A DNA stretch of 64,000 nucleotides, taken from contig JAEESS010000002.1 in the NCBI GenBank assembly GCA_016286445.1, forward strand, positions 51,834 through 115,833. The letters run 5' to 3'. Source of the stretch: Bacillota bacterium (GTDB lineage: Bacteria; Bacillota; Clostridia; Christensenellales; CAG-138). Under the pieces are notes generated by a model. That model was not told where the DNA came from, searched no databases, and saw only the letters and a list, made by a program, of their open reading frames with translations. How positions within the stretch are numbered: the first letter of the stretch is position 1; each line of letters begins with the position of its first letter. Below, one piece after another: positions 22,539 through 31,778 of the stretch. Both the position numbers and the translations under genes were made by a program.

Positions 22539-23737
22539 AACCCGTATTTACAGTCCATGAATTGACCGAATATGTGGACCTTCTGCTCGGCTTCGATCCG
22601 AATCTCAAGGAGCTTGCGGTCGAAGGCGAACTGCAGGGCGTAAAAAGACATGCTTCCGGTCATTTGTATTTTACACTGAAGGATGAGCTTGCTTCGGTGA
22701 ATTGCGTCATGTTCCGTCAGTATGTACAGGGATTGCGGTTCATTCCGAAGGACGGCATGCATGTGCGGCTTGCGGGGCGTGCCGCACTGTATCAGAAGGA
22801 CGGACGCTTTCAGCTTATGGCGACCGGGCTGGTCGCAAAGGGCGAAGGCTCGCTCTATGCTGCATTTGCGGCATATAAGGAAAAGCTCAAAGGGCTCGGC
22901 TGGTTCGACGAATCCCAAAAGAAGCCGATTCCGTACCTGCCGACGGCGGTAGGGCTCGTTACGAGCGCAAGCGGCGCGGCGCGGCACGACGTTGAGACCG
23001 TGATCGGACGCAGATTTCCGTCCATGCCGATCGTCTTTTACCCGGCGGCGGTCCAGGGAACCGGAGCCGCGCAGGAGATCGCAGACGCGATCGACCGTGC
23101 CGACGCGGAACGCCGCTGCGACGTGCTGATCGTCGGTCGAGGCGGCGGAAGCATGGAGGACCTTTGGCCGTTCAACGAGCCGCCGGTTGCGGAAGCGATC
23201 AGAAAGTGCTCGATCCCGATCATCTCCGCGGTCGGACACGAAACCGATTTTTCGATCAGCGATTACGTTGCGGATCTGCGTGCGCCGACGCCTTCGGCGG
23301 CAGCGGAGCTTGCGGTTCCGGAAAGGGCGGCGCTGCTTGCTTCGCTTTCGACGCTCGGCAATCGGTTGGAGAACGCGCTGCAGAACGGGATCCGTTCGAA
23401 AAAAGACCGGCTGAAGCTTCGTTGGAGCGACGCCGTGCAAATGCGCGCGCGGCGCACCTTGGAACAGAAAAGACAGCAGGCAGAGGAGACGTATACGGCG
23501 ATCGCGCAGGCGGTTTTGCGTATGACGGAACAGCAAAGGAATCGGCTGGAACGCGAGAAAGAGCGGCTGTTCGCCTACGATCCGCAGCGCACGCTGGAAC
23601 GCGGCTTTGCGCTGATCAAGGACCGGGATGGACGGCTTGTTACAAAGATCGGACAGATCGAAACGGGAAACACGGTGGAGATCCGCTTTGCGGACGGAAC
23701 TGCGCAGGCGGATATCACGGGAAAGGGATCCATATGA
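22526..23737 (+). CDS. xseA: Exodeoxyribonuclease VII large subunit
   Basis: A 403-residue catalytic subunit of exonuclease VII, which degrades single-stranded DNA from both ends. An N-terminal OB domain (VEGELQGVKRHASGHLYFTL) is followed by the catalytic block VGLVTSASGAARHD, VLIVGRGGGSMEDLWPFNEP and SAVGHETDFSISDYVADLRAPTPS, then a long coiled-coil that binds XseB. The end ERGFALIKDRDGRLVTKIGQ is typical. It overlaps the Kae1-like gene by 13 bp and xseB by 4 bp. Confidence 0.96.
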   Translation: MEAMKPVFTVHELTEYVDLLLGFDPNLKELAVEGELQGVKRHASGHLYFTLKDELASVNCVMFRQYVQGLRFIPKDGMHVRLAGRAALYQKDGRFQLMATGLVAKGEGSLYAAFAAYKEKLKGLGWFDESQKKPIPYLPTAVGLVTSASGAARHDVETVIGRRFPSMPIVFYPAAVQGTGAAQEIADAIDRADAERRCDVLIVGRGGGSMEDLWPFNEPPVAEAIRKCSIPIISAVGHETDFSISDYVADLRAPTPSAAAELAVPERAALLASLSTLGNRLENALQNGIRSKKDRLKLRWSDAVQMRARRTLEQKRQQAEETYTAIAQAVLRMTEQQRNRLEREKERLFAYDPQRTLERGFALIKDRDGRLVTKIGQIETGNTVEIRFADGTAQADITGKGSI

Positions 23738-23925
23738 AGGAATTAAGCTTTGAGGAAAAACAGGCGCAGCTGGAATCGATCGTCGCAAAGCTGGAAGCGG
23801 GCAATGTTCCGCTCGAAGAAATGATCGCGCTGTTTGAAGAGGGCGAAGCGCTGTACCGCGATTGCATACAGACACTTGACGCATACGAAAAGCGGCTGAA
23901 CGATCTCAAAAAGGAGAACGAATGA
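23734..23925 (+). CDS. xseB: Exodeoxyribonuclease VII small subunit
   Basis: A 63-residue helical partner of XseA. ATG 23734 overlaps the xseA stop (ATGA); the track's longer ORF is out of frame with xseA. The family pattern is visible in FEEKQAQLESIVAKLEAGNV, PLEEMIALFEEGEALYRDC and LNDLKKENE. The length is slightly below the usual 70-80. Its stop overlaps the ispA start. Confidence 0.94.
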   Translation: MKELSFEEKQAQLESIVAKLEAGNVPLEEMIALFEEGEALYRDCIQTLDAYEKRLNDLKKENE

Positions 23926-24719
23926 TGGAACGGCTTGAACGGATCGAAACCGCGCTTGCGCAATACATGGCGGAGGACCCTTCCGCCGCGCTTCTCAGGG
24001 AGAGCATGGCGTACAGCCTTCTGGACGGCGGCAAGCGGATCCGGCCGCAGCTGCTGCTTCTTGTGACCGAGATGCTCGGCGGCAGGGAGGAGACCGCCAT
24101 GCCGTTTGCGTGCGCGCTTGAAATGGTCCATTGCTACTCGCTGATCCACGACGATCTGCCGGCAATGGACGACGACGTTATGCGCCGCGGCAAGCCGAGC
24201 AGTCACGTCCGGTTCGGTGAGGGAAACGCGATCCTTGCAGGCGACGGACTGCTGACAAAAGCGGGACTTTTGCTGATGTCGCAGAACGGTTTTGACGACG
24301 CCAAGCGCGCAATCTTTGAAGGCGCGTATGCGATGGTCAGCGGACAGAGCGACGACCTCAATCTCGGAGAACGCAGTGCGGAAGCGCTTGAACGGATCCA
24401 TATCAACAAGACCGGCGCGCTGTTTCGCGCGGCGTGCACAGCCGGCGCATATCTTTCCGATCCGTCCGAAGCGGATGCGATGCGCGCATTCGGCGATGCG
24501 CTCGGGCTGCTGTTTCAGATGACGGACGACCTGCTTGACGAGGAAAAGGATCGGCAGGAGAACAAGCTGACCTATGTAACCTTCTACGGAAGGGAAGAAA
24601 CCAAAGCATTTATCGACACGGAATACCGGCGGGCAAGCGCAATCCTTGCGCCGTTCGACGGAGAGGCGGCGGAAACGCTGCGAACCCTGATCAAATCTTT
24701 ACGGAGCAGAACAAACTGA
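23922..24719 (+). CDS. ispA: Polyprenyl (farnesyl/geranylgeranyl) diphosphate synthase
   Basis: A 265-residue trans-prenyltransferase that condenses IPP with allylic diphosphates. Motifs are SLLDGGKRIRPQLLLL, the first Asp-rich motif HDDLPAMDDDVMRRGKPSSH and the second as TDDLLDEEKDRQENKLTYV. The first motif's form suggests farnesyl or geranylgeranyl product. It is slightly short (family about 290). Followed 2 bp later by dxs, so precursor and chain synthesis share an operon, as in many Firmicutes. Confidence 0.92.
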   Translation: MMERLERIETALAQYMAEDPSAALLRESMAYSLLDGGKRIRPQLLLLVTEMLGGREETAMPFACALEMVHCYSLIHDDLPAMDDDVMRRGKPSSHVRFGEGNAILAGDGLLTKAGLLLMSQNGFDDAKRAIFEGAYAMVSGQSDDLNLGERSAEALERIHINKTGALFRAACTAGAYLSDPSEADAMRAFGDALGLLFQMTDDLLDEEKDRQENKLTYVTFYGREETKAFIDTEYRRASAILAPFDGEAAETLRTLIKSLRSRTN

Positions 24720-24720
24720 C

Positions 24721-26550
24721 ATGAGCTATCCGATTTTGGATACCGTCAACGGAATACAGGACCTGAAAGCGCTGGACGAAAAGCAGCTTCCGGCGCTCTG
24801 CGAAGAGTTGCGCGCTTTTTTGGTCGAGCATGTTTCAAAGACTGGCGGGCATCTTGCCTCCAGTCTCGGCGCGGTCGATCTGATCGTAGCCATGCATTAT
24901 GTTTTCGACAGCCCGAACGATAAGCTGATCTTTGACGTCGGGCATCAGGCGTATGCGCATAAGATCCTGACCGGCAGAAAAGACGTCTTCGTTACGCTTC
25001 GGCAGGAGAACGGTATATCGGGCTTTCCGAAGTATTCCGAAAGCGAGCACGATGTGTTCAATACGGGTCACGCAAGCACGGCGATCTCCGCGGCGCTCGG
25101 TCTTGCCCGCGCGATGCGGCAGAAGGGCGATCCGCATATGGCGGTGGCGCTGGTCGGCGACGGCGCGATGACGGGCGGATTGTCGTTTGAAGCGCTGAAC
25201 GACGCGGGGCAGGACAAGCTTCCGCTGTTGATCATTCTGAACGACAACCAGATGTCGATCTCGAAAAACGTCGGCGGACTCAAGGATTCGCTGACGTCGA
25301 TGCGTACGAACCGCACCTACAACGCGTTCAAGCGGTCTCTGACCGGCGTGCTCGAAACAAGCCGCTTCGGACAGTTCCTGAGCCGCCATATGGAGCATTT
25401 CAAAAACCGTGCAAAGCGTTTTCTTGCGCCGAATCTGCCGTTCGAGGAGTTCGGGATCCTGTATCTCGGACCGATCGACGGTCATAACGTGCGAAAGGTC
25501 GTGAAATATCTACGCCGCTGCAAAGAACTGAAGAAGCCGATGATCCTGCACACGATCACCACAAAGGGCAAGGGCTATCCGTTTGCGGTCGAGAATCCGG
25601 AAAAATTCCACGGCATCGCACCGTTTGAGGTGATGACGGGCAAGGTCAGTCCGGATCGGCAGAAAACCTGCTCCGAGGTGTTCGGCGAGACCATGATCCG
25701 TCTTGCAAAGGACAATCAAAACCTGGTCGCGATCACGGCTGCCATGCCGAGCGGCACGGGATTGACGGAGTTTGCAAAGATCTATCCGGATCGGTTCTTT
25801 GACGTCGGGATCGCGGAAGCGCATGCCGTTACGATGGCGGCGGGCCTTGCACGCGGCGGCGCAAGACCGGTCGTTGCCGTATATTCCTCCTTCCTGCAGC
25901 GCGCGTTCGATTCCGTGCTGCATGACGTCTGTCTGCAGAATCTGCCGGTCGTGTTCGCAATCGATCGCGCCGGTCTTGTCGGGTCCGACGGAGAAACGCA
26001 TCAGGGGATATTCGATCCGGCGTTTCTTTCCGTGATGCCGAACCTTGTCGTTTATTCGCCGTCTTCACAGAACGAAATGGTCGCCATGCTGGAAATGGCG
26101 CTTTCCCGCAGGGAGCCGGCGGTCGTACGGTATCCGCGCGGATCGCTGCCCGACGTTCCTATGAAAAATACACTGTATTTCGGACAGTGGGAGATCGTCG
26201 AGCCGCTGCAAAAAACGGTGATCGTTGCGCACGGCACGCTTCTTCCGCTTGCGAAATGGATCGCCAAAAAGAACGGAACGGGTCTCGTCAACGCGCGTTT
26301 TCTGCAGCCTTTGGATCAGGAAATGGTCGCGTATTTCCGTGAAAACGGAACACGGCTTCTGGTTTTGGAGGAGAATACGGTTTCGCTCGGACAAAAGCTT
26401 GCGCTGTCCGCAAATCCGTGCCGCGTGCGTTCGATCGCGCTGCCGAACGAACCGGTCGCACAGGCGTCCGTATCGCGTCAGCGTGAACGGTACGGATTGA
26501 CGGAGGAAGCGGTGACGGCAGCGCTTCGGGAACTGACGGAGGAAGTATGA
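24721..26550 (+). CDS. dxs: 1-deoxy-D-xylulose-5-phosphate synthase
   Basis: A 609-residue thiamine-diphosphate enzyme making DXP from pyruvate and glyceraldehyde 3-phosphate, first step of the MEP pathway. N-terminal blocks are GGHLASSLGAVDLIVAMHYV and FDVGHQAYAHKILTGR; the ThDP motif is VGDGAMTGGLSFEALNDAG with LLIILNDNQMSIS. C-terminal blocks are DVGIAEAHAVTMAAGLA and IDRAGLVGSDGETHQGIFD. The length is a little below the usual 620. It overlaps the tlyA-like gene by 4 bp. Confidence 0.96.
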   Translation: MSYPILDTVNGIQDLKALDEKQLPALCEELRAFLVEHVSKTGGHLASSLGAVDLIVAMHYVFDSPNDKLIFDVGHQAYAHKILTGRKDVFVTLRQENGISGFPKYSESEHDVFNTGHASTAISAALGLARAMRQKGDPHMAVALVGDGAMTGGLSFEALNDAGQDKLPLLIILNDNQMSISKNVGGLKDSLTSMRTNRTYNAFKRSLTGVLETSRFGQFLSRHMEHFKNRAKRFLAPNLPFEEFGILYLGPIDGHNVRKVVKYLRRCKELKKPMILHTITTKGKGYPFAVENPEKFHGIAPFEVMTGKVSPDRQKTCSEVFGETMIRLAKDNQNLVAITAAMPSGTGLTEFAKIYPDRFFDVGIAEAHAVTMAAGLARGGARPVVAVYSSFLQRAFDSVLHDVCLQNLPVVFAIDRAGLVGSDGETHQGIFDPAFLSVMPNLVVYSPSSQNEMVAMLEMALSRREPAVVRYPRGSLPDVPMKNTLYFGQWEIVEPLQKTVIVAHGTLLPLAKWIAKKNGTGLVNARFLQPLDQEMVAYFRENGTRLLVLEENTVSLGQKLALSANPCRVRSIALPNEPVAQASVSRQRERYGLTEEAVTAALRELTEEV

Positions 26551-27368
26551 CAAAGGTTCGTCTGGATGTGGAAATGGTGACGCGTGGGCTGTGTCCTTCG
26601 CGGGAAAAAGCGCGCGCGCTGATTCTTGCGGGAGAGGTGCGCGTAAACGGCGTTCGCGCCGAAAAAGCCGGACAGGAGATTCCGGGCGAGGCGGAGATCG
26701 TTGTCGTTGAGGATGCGATTCCGTTCGTCAGCCGCGGCGGATTAAAGCTGGACAAAGCGGTTAAGACCTTCCCGATCGATCTCAAAGACCGCGTCTGTGC
26801 CGACGTTGGCGCTTCAACAGGCGGCTTTACCGACGTGATGCTGAAAAACGGCGCCAAACATGTGTATTCCATCGACGTCGGGTACGGACAGCTGGACTGG
26901 TCGCTTCGGAACGATCCGCGCGTGACGGTCATGGAACGCACCAACGCGCGGTTCATGACGCCTGATTGGTTTTCGGAACCTGTCACATTCGCGTCCATCG
27001 ACGTTTCCTTCATTTCGCTTCGGCTGATCCTGCCGCCGCTGTACGCAAGCATGGCAGAGGAGGGAGAGGTCGTTGCGCTGATCAAGCCGCAGTTTGAAGC
27101 GGGACGCGCGGAGATCGGCAAGAACGGCGTGGTTCGGGACGCCGCCGTTCACGAACGTGTGATCCGGGAGATGCTGACGTTTGCGGACGCGACCGGGTAT
27201 GAGATTTCCGGGCTTTCTTTTTCACCGATCACCGGTCCGAAGGGCAATATTGAGTTCCTTTTATACATACGAAAAAGCAGTACCAAAAACGACGCATCTT
27301 TGCATAAAATTGCGGGAACGATCCCGGAAATCGTGAAAAACGCCCATCTATTGGGCAAGAATTGTTAA
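26547..27368 (+). CDS. TlyA-family rRNA methyltransferase
   Basis: A 273-residue S4-domain plus FtsJ-type methyltransferase (B. subtilis YqxC neighbour family). TlyA proteins 2'-O-methylate rRNA cytidines, and some have been called hemolysins. The S4 domain is VTRGLCPSREKARALILAGEVRVNG; SAM-binding is VCADVGASTGGFTDVMLKNG; later blocks are VDVSFISLRLILPP (with I for V in the query), LIKPQFEAGR and SPITGPKGNIEFLLY. ATG 26547 overlaps dxs by 4 bp. Confidence 0.9.
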   Translation: MTKVRLDVEMVTRGLCPSREKARALILAGEVRVNGVRAEKAGQEIPGEAEIVVVEDAIPFVSRGGLKLDKAVKTFPIDLKDRVCADVGASTGGFTDVMLKNGAKHVYSIDVGYGQLDWSLRNDPRVTVMERTNARFMTPDWFSEPVTFASIDVSFISLRLILPPLYASMAEEGEVVALIKPQFEAGRAEIGKNGVVRDAAVHERVIREMLTFADATGYEISGLSFSPITGPKGNIEFLLYIRKSSTKNDASLHKIAGTIPEIVKNAHLLGKNC

Positions 27369-27386
27369 AATTTATTCATAATTTCC

Positions 27387-27415
27387 TTGCCATTTTTGCT
27401 GCGCGACTGTATAAT
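27387..27415 (+). promoter_or_regulatory. Promoter of nadK-argR-recN
   Basis: TTGCCA, 17 bp, TATAAT, 34 bp before ATG 27450. Confidence 0.7.
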
Positions 27416-27449
27416 GTATCCGTAATATTCACAAGTGGGAGGTTGCGCT

Positions 27450-28235
27450 ATGCACCTTGTATTTGCGGTGCATACCGGAAAAGCATCGCTTGTGCCTGTT
27501 TGTCGACGGCTGACGGAAACTGCCGAAGCGGAGGGCTTTTCCTGCTCGATGCTCAGAACGGACGGGATCCCCGACAGGAAGGACGACGCCGTGCTTGTGG
27601 CGGTCGGCGGAGACGGGAATTTCATCCGCACCGCGCAGATCGCCTGCCGCAACGGGCTTCCGCTGTTCGGTGTAAACTGCGGACGGATCGGATTTTTGAC
27701 CGAGTGGACGGAGGATACGTTTTCGCAGGCGCTTCACATGCTTCGGAACGGGGATTTCTCGATCGGCGAGAGGGCGATGCTTTCGGTCGCCGTCAACGGA
27801 GAACATGTGCGCGACAGCTTCAACGACCTTCTGATCTATAAGCATTCGTTTTCCGGGGTCATCAAGATCGCGCTCGACATCAACGGTCAGAGCGTCGGAG
27901 ATCTGTTCGGAGACGGGCTGGTCGTCGCTACGTCGACGGGTGCGACCGGGTACTCGCTTTCGGCGGGCGGACCGATCATCGCGGACGGACTGGAAACAAT
28001 GGTGGTCACACCGATCTGCGCGCACACGCTGCATTTTCGTCCGATGGTCTGTTCGATGGATTCCGTTCTGAACGTTACAATGGACGGAAAAGGCGTGCTG
28101 GCGGCGGACGGAGACCGGTTTTTGACCGTCTCGCGCGGAGACCGCATTACGGTCACGCGGTCTGAAGCGGTCACAAAGCTGATGACCTTCCGAGACCGCA
28201 ATCTGTTCCGATTGATATCGGAAAAACTGAATTAA
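27450..28235 (+). CDS. nadK: NAD kinase
   Basis: A 261-residue enzyme phosphorylating NAD to NADP. ATG 27450 (MHLVFAVHTGK) with GGGAGG upstream. Motifs are VAVGGDGNFIRTAQIA, FGVNCGRIGFLTEW, LVVATSTGATGYSLSAGGPI and the C-terminal LNVTMDGKGVLAADGD. It is between tlyA-like and argR, an order shared with Bacillus relatives (nadK is inserted there in several clostridia). Confidence 0.95.
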   Translation: MHLVFAVHTGKASLVPVCRRLTETAEAEGFSCSMLRTDGIPDRKDDAVLVAVGGDGNFIRTAQIACRNGLPLFGVNCGRIGFLTEWTEDTFSQALHMLRNGDFSIGERAMLSVAVNGEHVRDSFNDLLIYKHSFSGVIKIALDINGQSVGDLFGDGLVVATSTGATGYSLSAGGPIIADGLETMVVTPICAHTLHFRPMVCSMDSVLNVTMDGKGVLAADGDRFLTVSRGDRITVTRSEAVTKLMTFRDRNLFRLISEKLN

Positions 28236-28251
28236 TCTGAGGTATGGAGTC

Positions 28252-28701
28252 ATGAAACCGAAAAGACATGCAATGATCCTGAAACTGATTGCTGCCGAGA
28301 ACATTGAAACGCAGGAGGAGCTTGCGGCGCTTTTGAGCGCGCAGGGCTTCAGCGTGACACAGGCTACGGTTTCCCGCGATATTAAAGAACTTCGTCTGAT
28401 CAAGGTGCTGACCGGCGAAGGCAAGTATAAATATGCAACGGTGGAAAAGGCGGAATCCGATCTGCAGGAGCGCTTTATCCGCCTGTTCGGCAACTGTGTC
28501 GTTTCGATCACATCCGCGGGCAATCTGATCGTCGTGAAGACGATGGCGGGCAGCGCGGCTGTGGCGGCGGAAGCGATCGATTCCATGAAATGGCCTGAGA
28601 TCGCAGGTTCCATTGCGGGAGACAATACGGTCTTCGTCGCGGTCCGCGAAGGCAAGAGCGTTTCCGATATCATCAAGAAATTCCAGAAAATGATGAAATA
28701 A
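28252..28701 (+). CDS. argR: Arginine repressor ArgR/AhrC
   Basis: A 149-residue hexameric repressor that responds to arginine. N-terminal winged HTH is ETQEELAALLSAQGFSVTQATVSRDIKELRL; C-terminal oligomerisation and arginine-binding block is AGSIAGDNTVFVAVREGKS. It precedes recN as in B. subtilis. No ARG box was sought systematically. Gap to recN is 11 bp. Confidence 0.95.
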   Translation: MKPKRHAMILKLIAAENIETQEELAALLSAQGFSVTQATVSRDIKELRLIKVLTGEGKYKYATVEKAESDLQERFIRLFGNCVVSITSAGNLIVVKTMAGSAAVAAEAIDSMKWPEIAGSIAGDNTVFVAVREGKSVSDIIKKFQKMMK

Positions 28702-28712
28702 CGGAGGGCGTT

Positions 28713-30386
28713 GTGCTCACTCGTTTACAAGTTACGAATATTGCTTTGATAGATAAGTCCGACATTGCTTTCGATGCGGGCTTTTCTGTATTGACAGGCG
28801 AAACGGGCGCGGGCAAATCGATCCTCATCGAATCGGTGAGCTTTGTGCTCGGCGAACGCGCAAGCCGCGAAAGCATTCGTACCGGCGCGGAAAAGGCGTC
28901 GGCGGAAGCGACCTTTCTGCTTTCCGCAGATTCGCCGGTACGCGCGTATTTGTCCGAGCAGCAGCTGGACAACGGGGACGAGCTCGTCCTGTATCGGGAG
29001 CTTTCATTGAGCGGTCGAAATGTCTGCCGGGTGAACGGCGTACTGGTCGGTACGGCGGAGCTGAAGGCGATCGGCGATCTGCTCGTTGATCTGCACGGAC
29101 AGCACGCGCATCAGTCGCTTCTGAATCCCGAAACGCATCTTCAGCTGATCGACGCGTATGCAAAGAGCGACGTCGACGGGCTCAAAACGCGCGTGGAGGA
29201 GGCGCGGCAATCGGCATTGCAGGCGGAACGCGCGCTTGCAACCTTGAAAAACGGACTTCGGGAACGCGAACGCAGGGTCGATGCGATCCGATTCCAGATG
29301 AAGGAGATCGATGCGGTGTCTCCCGTCGACGGCGAGGAGGAACAGCTGGAAGCGGATCGGCTGCGCATGCGCAATGCGGAAACGATCTCGGAAGGACTGA
29401 ACGCCGCGTACGACGCGCTGTTTTCGGAGGGCGGCGCGCTTTCGACGCTCACCGACGCGCGGGAAGCGCTGAACCGGATCGGAGAATTTGACGAATCCTA
29501 CCGGAAGCTGTCCGAACGCACCGATGAAGCGTATTATTCTCTGGAGGACGTCGCCTATGAACTGCGTGACGGACGCGATGCGTTCCGCTTCGATCCCGAT
29601 CTTCTCGAACAGACGGAAAGCCGGCTTGCCGCTTTGCAGAATCTGAAGCGCAAATACGGCGCCGCGATCGCGGATATCCTTGCTTACCGGGAGAAGATCG
29701 AAAACGAATACCGGATCCTGAGCGACGGCGACAATCAGATCGAAACGCTGGAAAAAGCGTATCGGGAGGCTGTCGATACCTTCGGAACACTTGCAAAGGA
29801 ACTCTCCGATCGCCGCAAGGCAGCGGCAAAGAAACTGATGAGGGAGACGATCGCGGAACTGAACGGCATGGGCATGCCGCATGCCGCAATGGAAACGGCG
29901 TTTACGGAAATTCCGAAGGAGCAGCTTGCCGAAACCGGCATCGACGAAGCAATGTTTTTGCTGTCCGCAAACCGCGGCGAACCGGTCAAGCCGCTCATCA
30001 AAGTCGCAAGCGGAGGCGAGATGTCGCGCATCATGCTGGCGATGAAGGCGGCGCTGTCCGACGCGGATCGCATCGAAACGCTGATATTCGATGAGATCGA
30101 TACCGGCATCTCGGGCATGGTTGCAAACGCGGTAGCGGAGAAAATGCGCGCACTCGGACGCAAGCGTCAGGTCCTCTGTGTGACGCATCTTCCGCAGATC
30201 GCCGCGTATGCCGATGCACAGTATGTCGCCTATAAGTATTCTGACGCGGAGAAAACGCACAGCATAACGAGACGGCTCACTGAGGCGGAACGCCCGAAGG
30301 AGATCGCGCGGATCATGGGAAGCGACGAGAACGACGCCGCGGCAATGAAGCACGCAAAACAGCTCCTGGAAGCGGCAAAGAAATAA
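28713..30386 (+). CDS. recN: DNA repair protein RecN
   Basis: A 557-residue SMC-like ATPase acting in double-strand-break repair. The start is GTG 28713 with GGAGG upstream. Walker A is VLTGETGAGKSILIESVSFVLG; the long central coiled coil runs about residues 150-360; the signature VASGGEMSRIMLAMKAAL and Walker B ETLIFDEIDTGISGM are intact, as is QVLCVTHLPQIAAYAD. A terminator follows. Confidence 0.96.
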   Translation: MLTRLQVTNIALIDKSDIAFDAGFSVLTGETGAGKSILIESVSFVLGERASRESIRTGAEKASAEATFLLSADSPVRAYLSEQQLDNGDELVLYRELSLSGRNVCRVNGVLVGTAELKAIGDLLVDLHGQHAHQSLLNPETHLQLIDAYAKSDVDGLKTRVEEARQSALQAERALATLKNGLRERERRVDAIRFQMKEIDAVSPVDGEEEQLEADRLRMRNAETISEGLNAAYDALFSEGGALSTLTDAREALNRIGEFDESYRKLSERTDEAYYSLEDVAYELRDGRDAFRFDPDLLEQTESRLAALQNLKRKYGAAIADILAYREKIENEYRILSDGDNQIETLEKAYREAVDTFGTLAKELSDRRKAAAKKLMRETIAELNGMGMPHAAMETAFTEIPKEQLAETGIDEAMFLLSANRGEPVKPLIKVASGGEMSRIMLAMKAALSDADRIETLIFDEIDTGISGMVANAVAEKMRALGRKRQVLCVTHLPQIAAYADAQYVAYKYSDAEKTHSITRRLTEAERPKEIARIMGSDENDAAAMKHAKQLLEAAKK

Positions 30387-30402
30387 ACAGCGTATACACG
30401 GA

Positions 30403-30427
30403 AAGACCTCGCACAGAGGTCTTTTTT
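30403..30427 (+). terminator. Terminator after recN
   Basis: AAGACCTC / GAGGTCTT, 5-nt loop, then TTTT. Confidence 0.85.
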
Positions 30428-30476
30428 GTATGCTTTCCGTCATTCGGCGCACCCTATCGAAAAAGGAGTTGACGGA

Positions 30477-31676
30477 ATGAAACGGTTATTTCGCATTATC
30501 AGTCTGATCGCCGCGGCGGTGCTTCTCGGCTGGTATGCTTCGCCGCAGGTATATCGCGTGCTGCATCTGCCGGATGCAGTCGATCCGAACACGGATCTTT
30601 CGGCGCCTGCGCTTGCGGCGGAAACGGCGAACGCGCGTTTGGTGCGGGAAAGCGGCGATGAACGGATCGGATCTCAAACGACGCGCACGGCGCGGATCAG
30701 GCTGTTCGGTGTTCTGCCGCTGAGAGACGTGCTTGTTTCTTCAAGCCGCCGAACGTATCAGCTCGGCGGAAAAGCGATCGGCGTGATCCTCCGTACCGAA
30801 GGCGTGCAGATCGTCGGCTTTGAAAAGATCGACACGCCATCCGGCGCCGTCTGCCCGGCGGCGTCTTCGGGACTTCGGGAAGGGGACATGATCGTTGCGC
30901 TGAACGGACAGCGGGTTTTCGACTCCGATTCCTTTTCCGCACTTTGCAAAGCGTCGGATATGACCTGCACGCTGACGTATCTGCGCGACGGAGAACCGCA
31001 GACAGCAACGCTGACCTTTGCGGTGGATGCTGCCGGCGAAAAGCGGATCGGCGCATGGGTGCGCGACAGCACGTCCGGCATCGGCACGCTTTCGTTCTGC
31101 GATCGGACGAGCGGCGCGTTTGCGGCGCTTGGGCATGGCGTTGCGGACGTCGACACGCAGAAGCTTCTTGCGCCGGCAACGGGCTTTATCACCGACGCGT
31201 CGATCCTTCGGATCCGAAAGAGCAGCGGAGAAAACGCGGGAGAGCTGATCGGTCAGTTTTCGGTCGACAGTCAGGATGCGATCGGAACGGTTGAACGGAA
31301 CACGGTCTTCGGCATCGGAGGCACGCTCTCATCGGTTTCGGAGTTGGACGCAGGGACCGCCGAGCTTGCTCCGAGGGGTGCGGCGCATAAGGGAGATGCA
31401 TATATTCTGTCCACCGTGGACGGCGGCGTATCCTCCTATTCCGTACGCGTGATCCGCGTGGATGTGCAGTCCTCGCCGGACACGCAGGGAATGATGATCG
31501 AGATCACCGATCCCGAACTGCTCGAAAAAACCGGCGGCATTGTTCAGGGCATGAGCGGAAGCCCGCTGATCCAGGACGGAAGGCTGATCGGCGTCGTTAC
31601 GCATGTGTTCCTGAGCAGACCGACGCGCGGATACTGTCTGTACGCGGAATGGATGGCAAACGAGCTGATCCCGTAA
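30477..31676 (+). CDS. spoIVB: SpoIVB signalling serine protease
   Basis: A 399-residue forespore-secreted PDZ protease (family S55) that triggers pro-sigma-K processing. ATG 30477 has AAAGGAG 8 nt upstream. One N-terminal transmembrane signal (FRIISLIAAAVLLGWYAS) precedes the PDZ domain with SGLREGDMIVALNGQRV. The catalytic blocks are AALGHGVAD (His) and VQGMSGSPLIQDGRLIGVVTHV (Ser). Located between recN and Spo0A-type genes exactly as in Bacillus. Its promoter was not identified with confidence; expression by sigma-F or sigma-G is expected from the family. Confidence 0.95.
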   Translation: MKRLFRIISLIAAAVLLGWYASPQVYRVLHLPDAVDPNTDLSAPALAAETANARLVRESGDERIGSQTTRTARIRLFGVLPLRDVLVSSSRRTYQLGGKAIGVILRTEGVQIVGFEKIDTPSGAVCPAASSGLREGDMIVALNGQRVFDSDSFSALCKASDMTCTLTYLRDGEPQTATLTFAVDAAGEKRIGAWVRDSTSGIGTLSFCDRTSGAFAALGHGVADVDTQKLLAPATGFITDASILRIRKSSGENAGELIGQFSVDSQDAIGTVERNTVFGIGGTLSSVSELDAGTAELAPRGAAHKGDAYILSTVDGGVSSYSVRVIRVDVQSSPDTQGMMIEITDPELLEKTGGIVQGMSGSPLIQDGRLIGVVTHVFLSRPTRGYCLYAEWMANELIP

Positions 31677-31688
31677 ATACCGTCGTTC

Positions 31689-31717
31689 TTAACCGAATTA
31701 CCGAAAAACGACATAAT
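31689..31717 (+). promoter_or_regulatory. Promoter upstream of the Spo0A-like pair
   Basis: TTAACC, 17 bp, CATAAT, 61 bp before ATG 31779. On the minus strand TATGTCGTTTT overlaps the -10, loosely like a Spo0A box (TGTCGAA). Confidence 0.45.
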
Positions 31718-31778
31718 AAACCGGTAGATTATTCTTTGCGCATCGTGCAGAATGAGATCGAACGAGGGGGGAGTGCGG

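Noticed and set aside
22307-23884. Minus-strand ORF of 525 aa opposite the Kae1-like gene and xseA
   Set aside because: Shadow of real plus-strand genes with conserved motifs; no ribosome site or recognisable domain.
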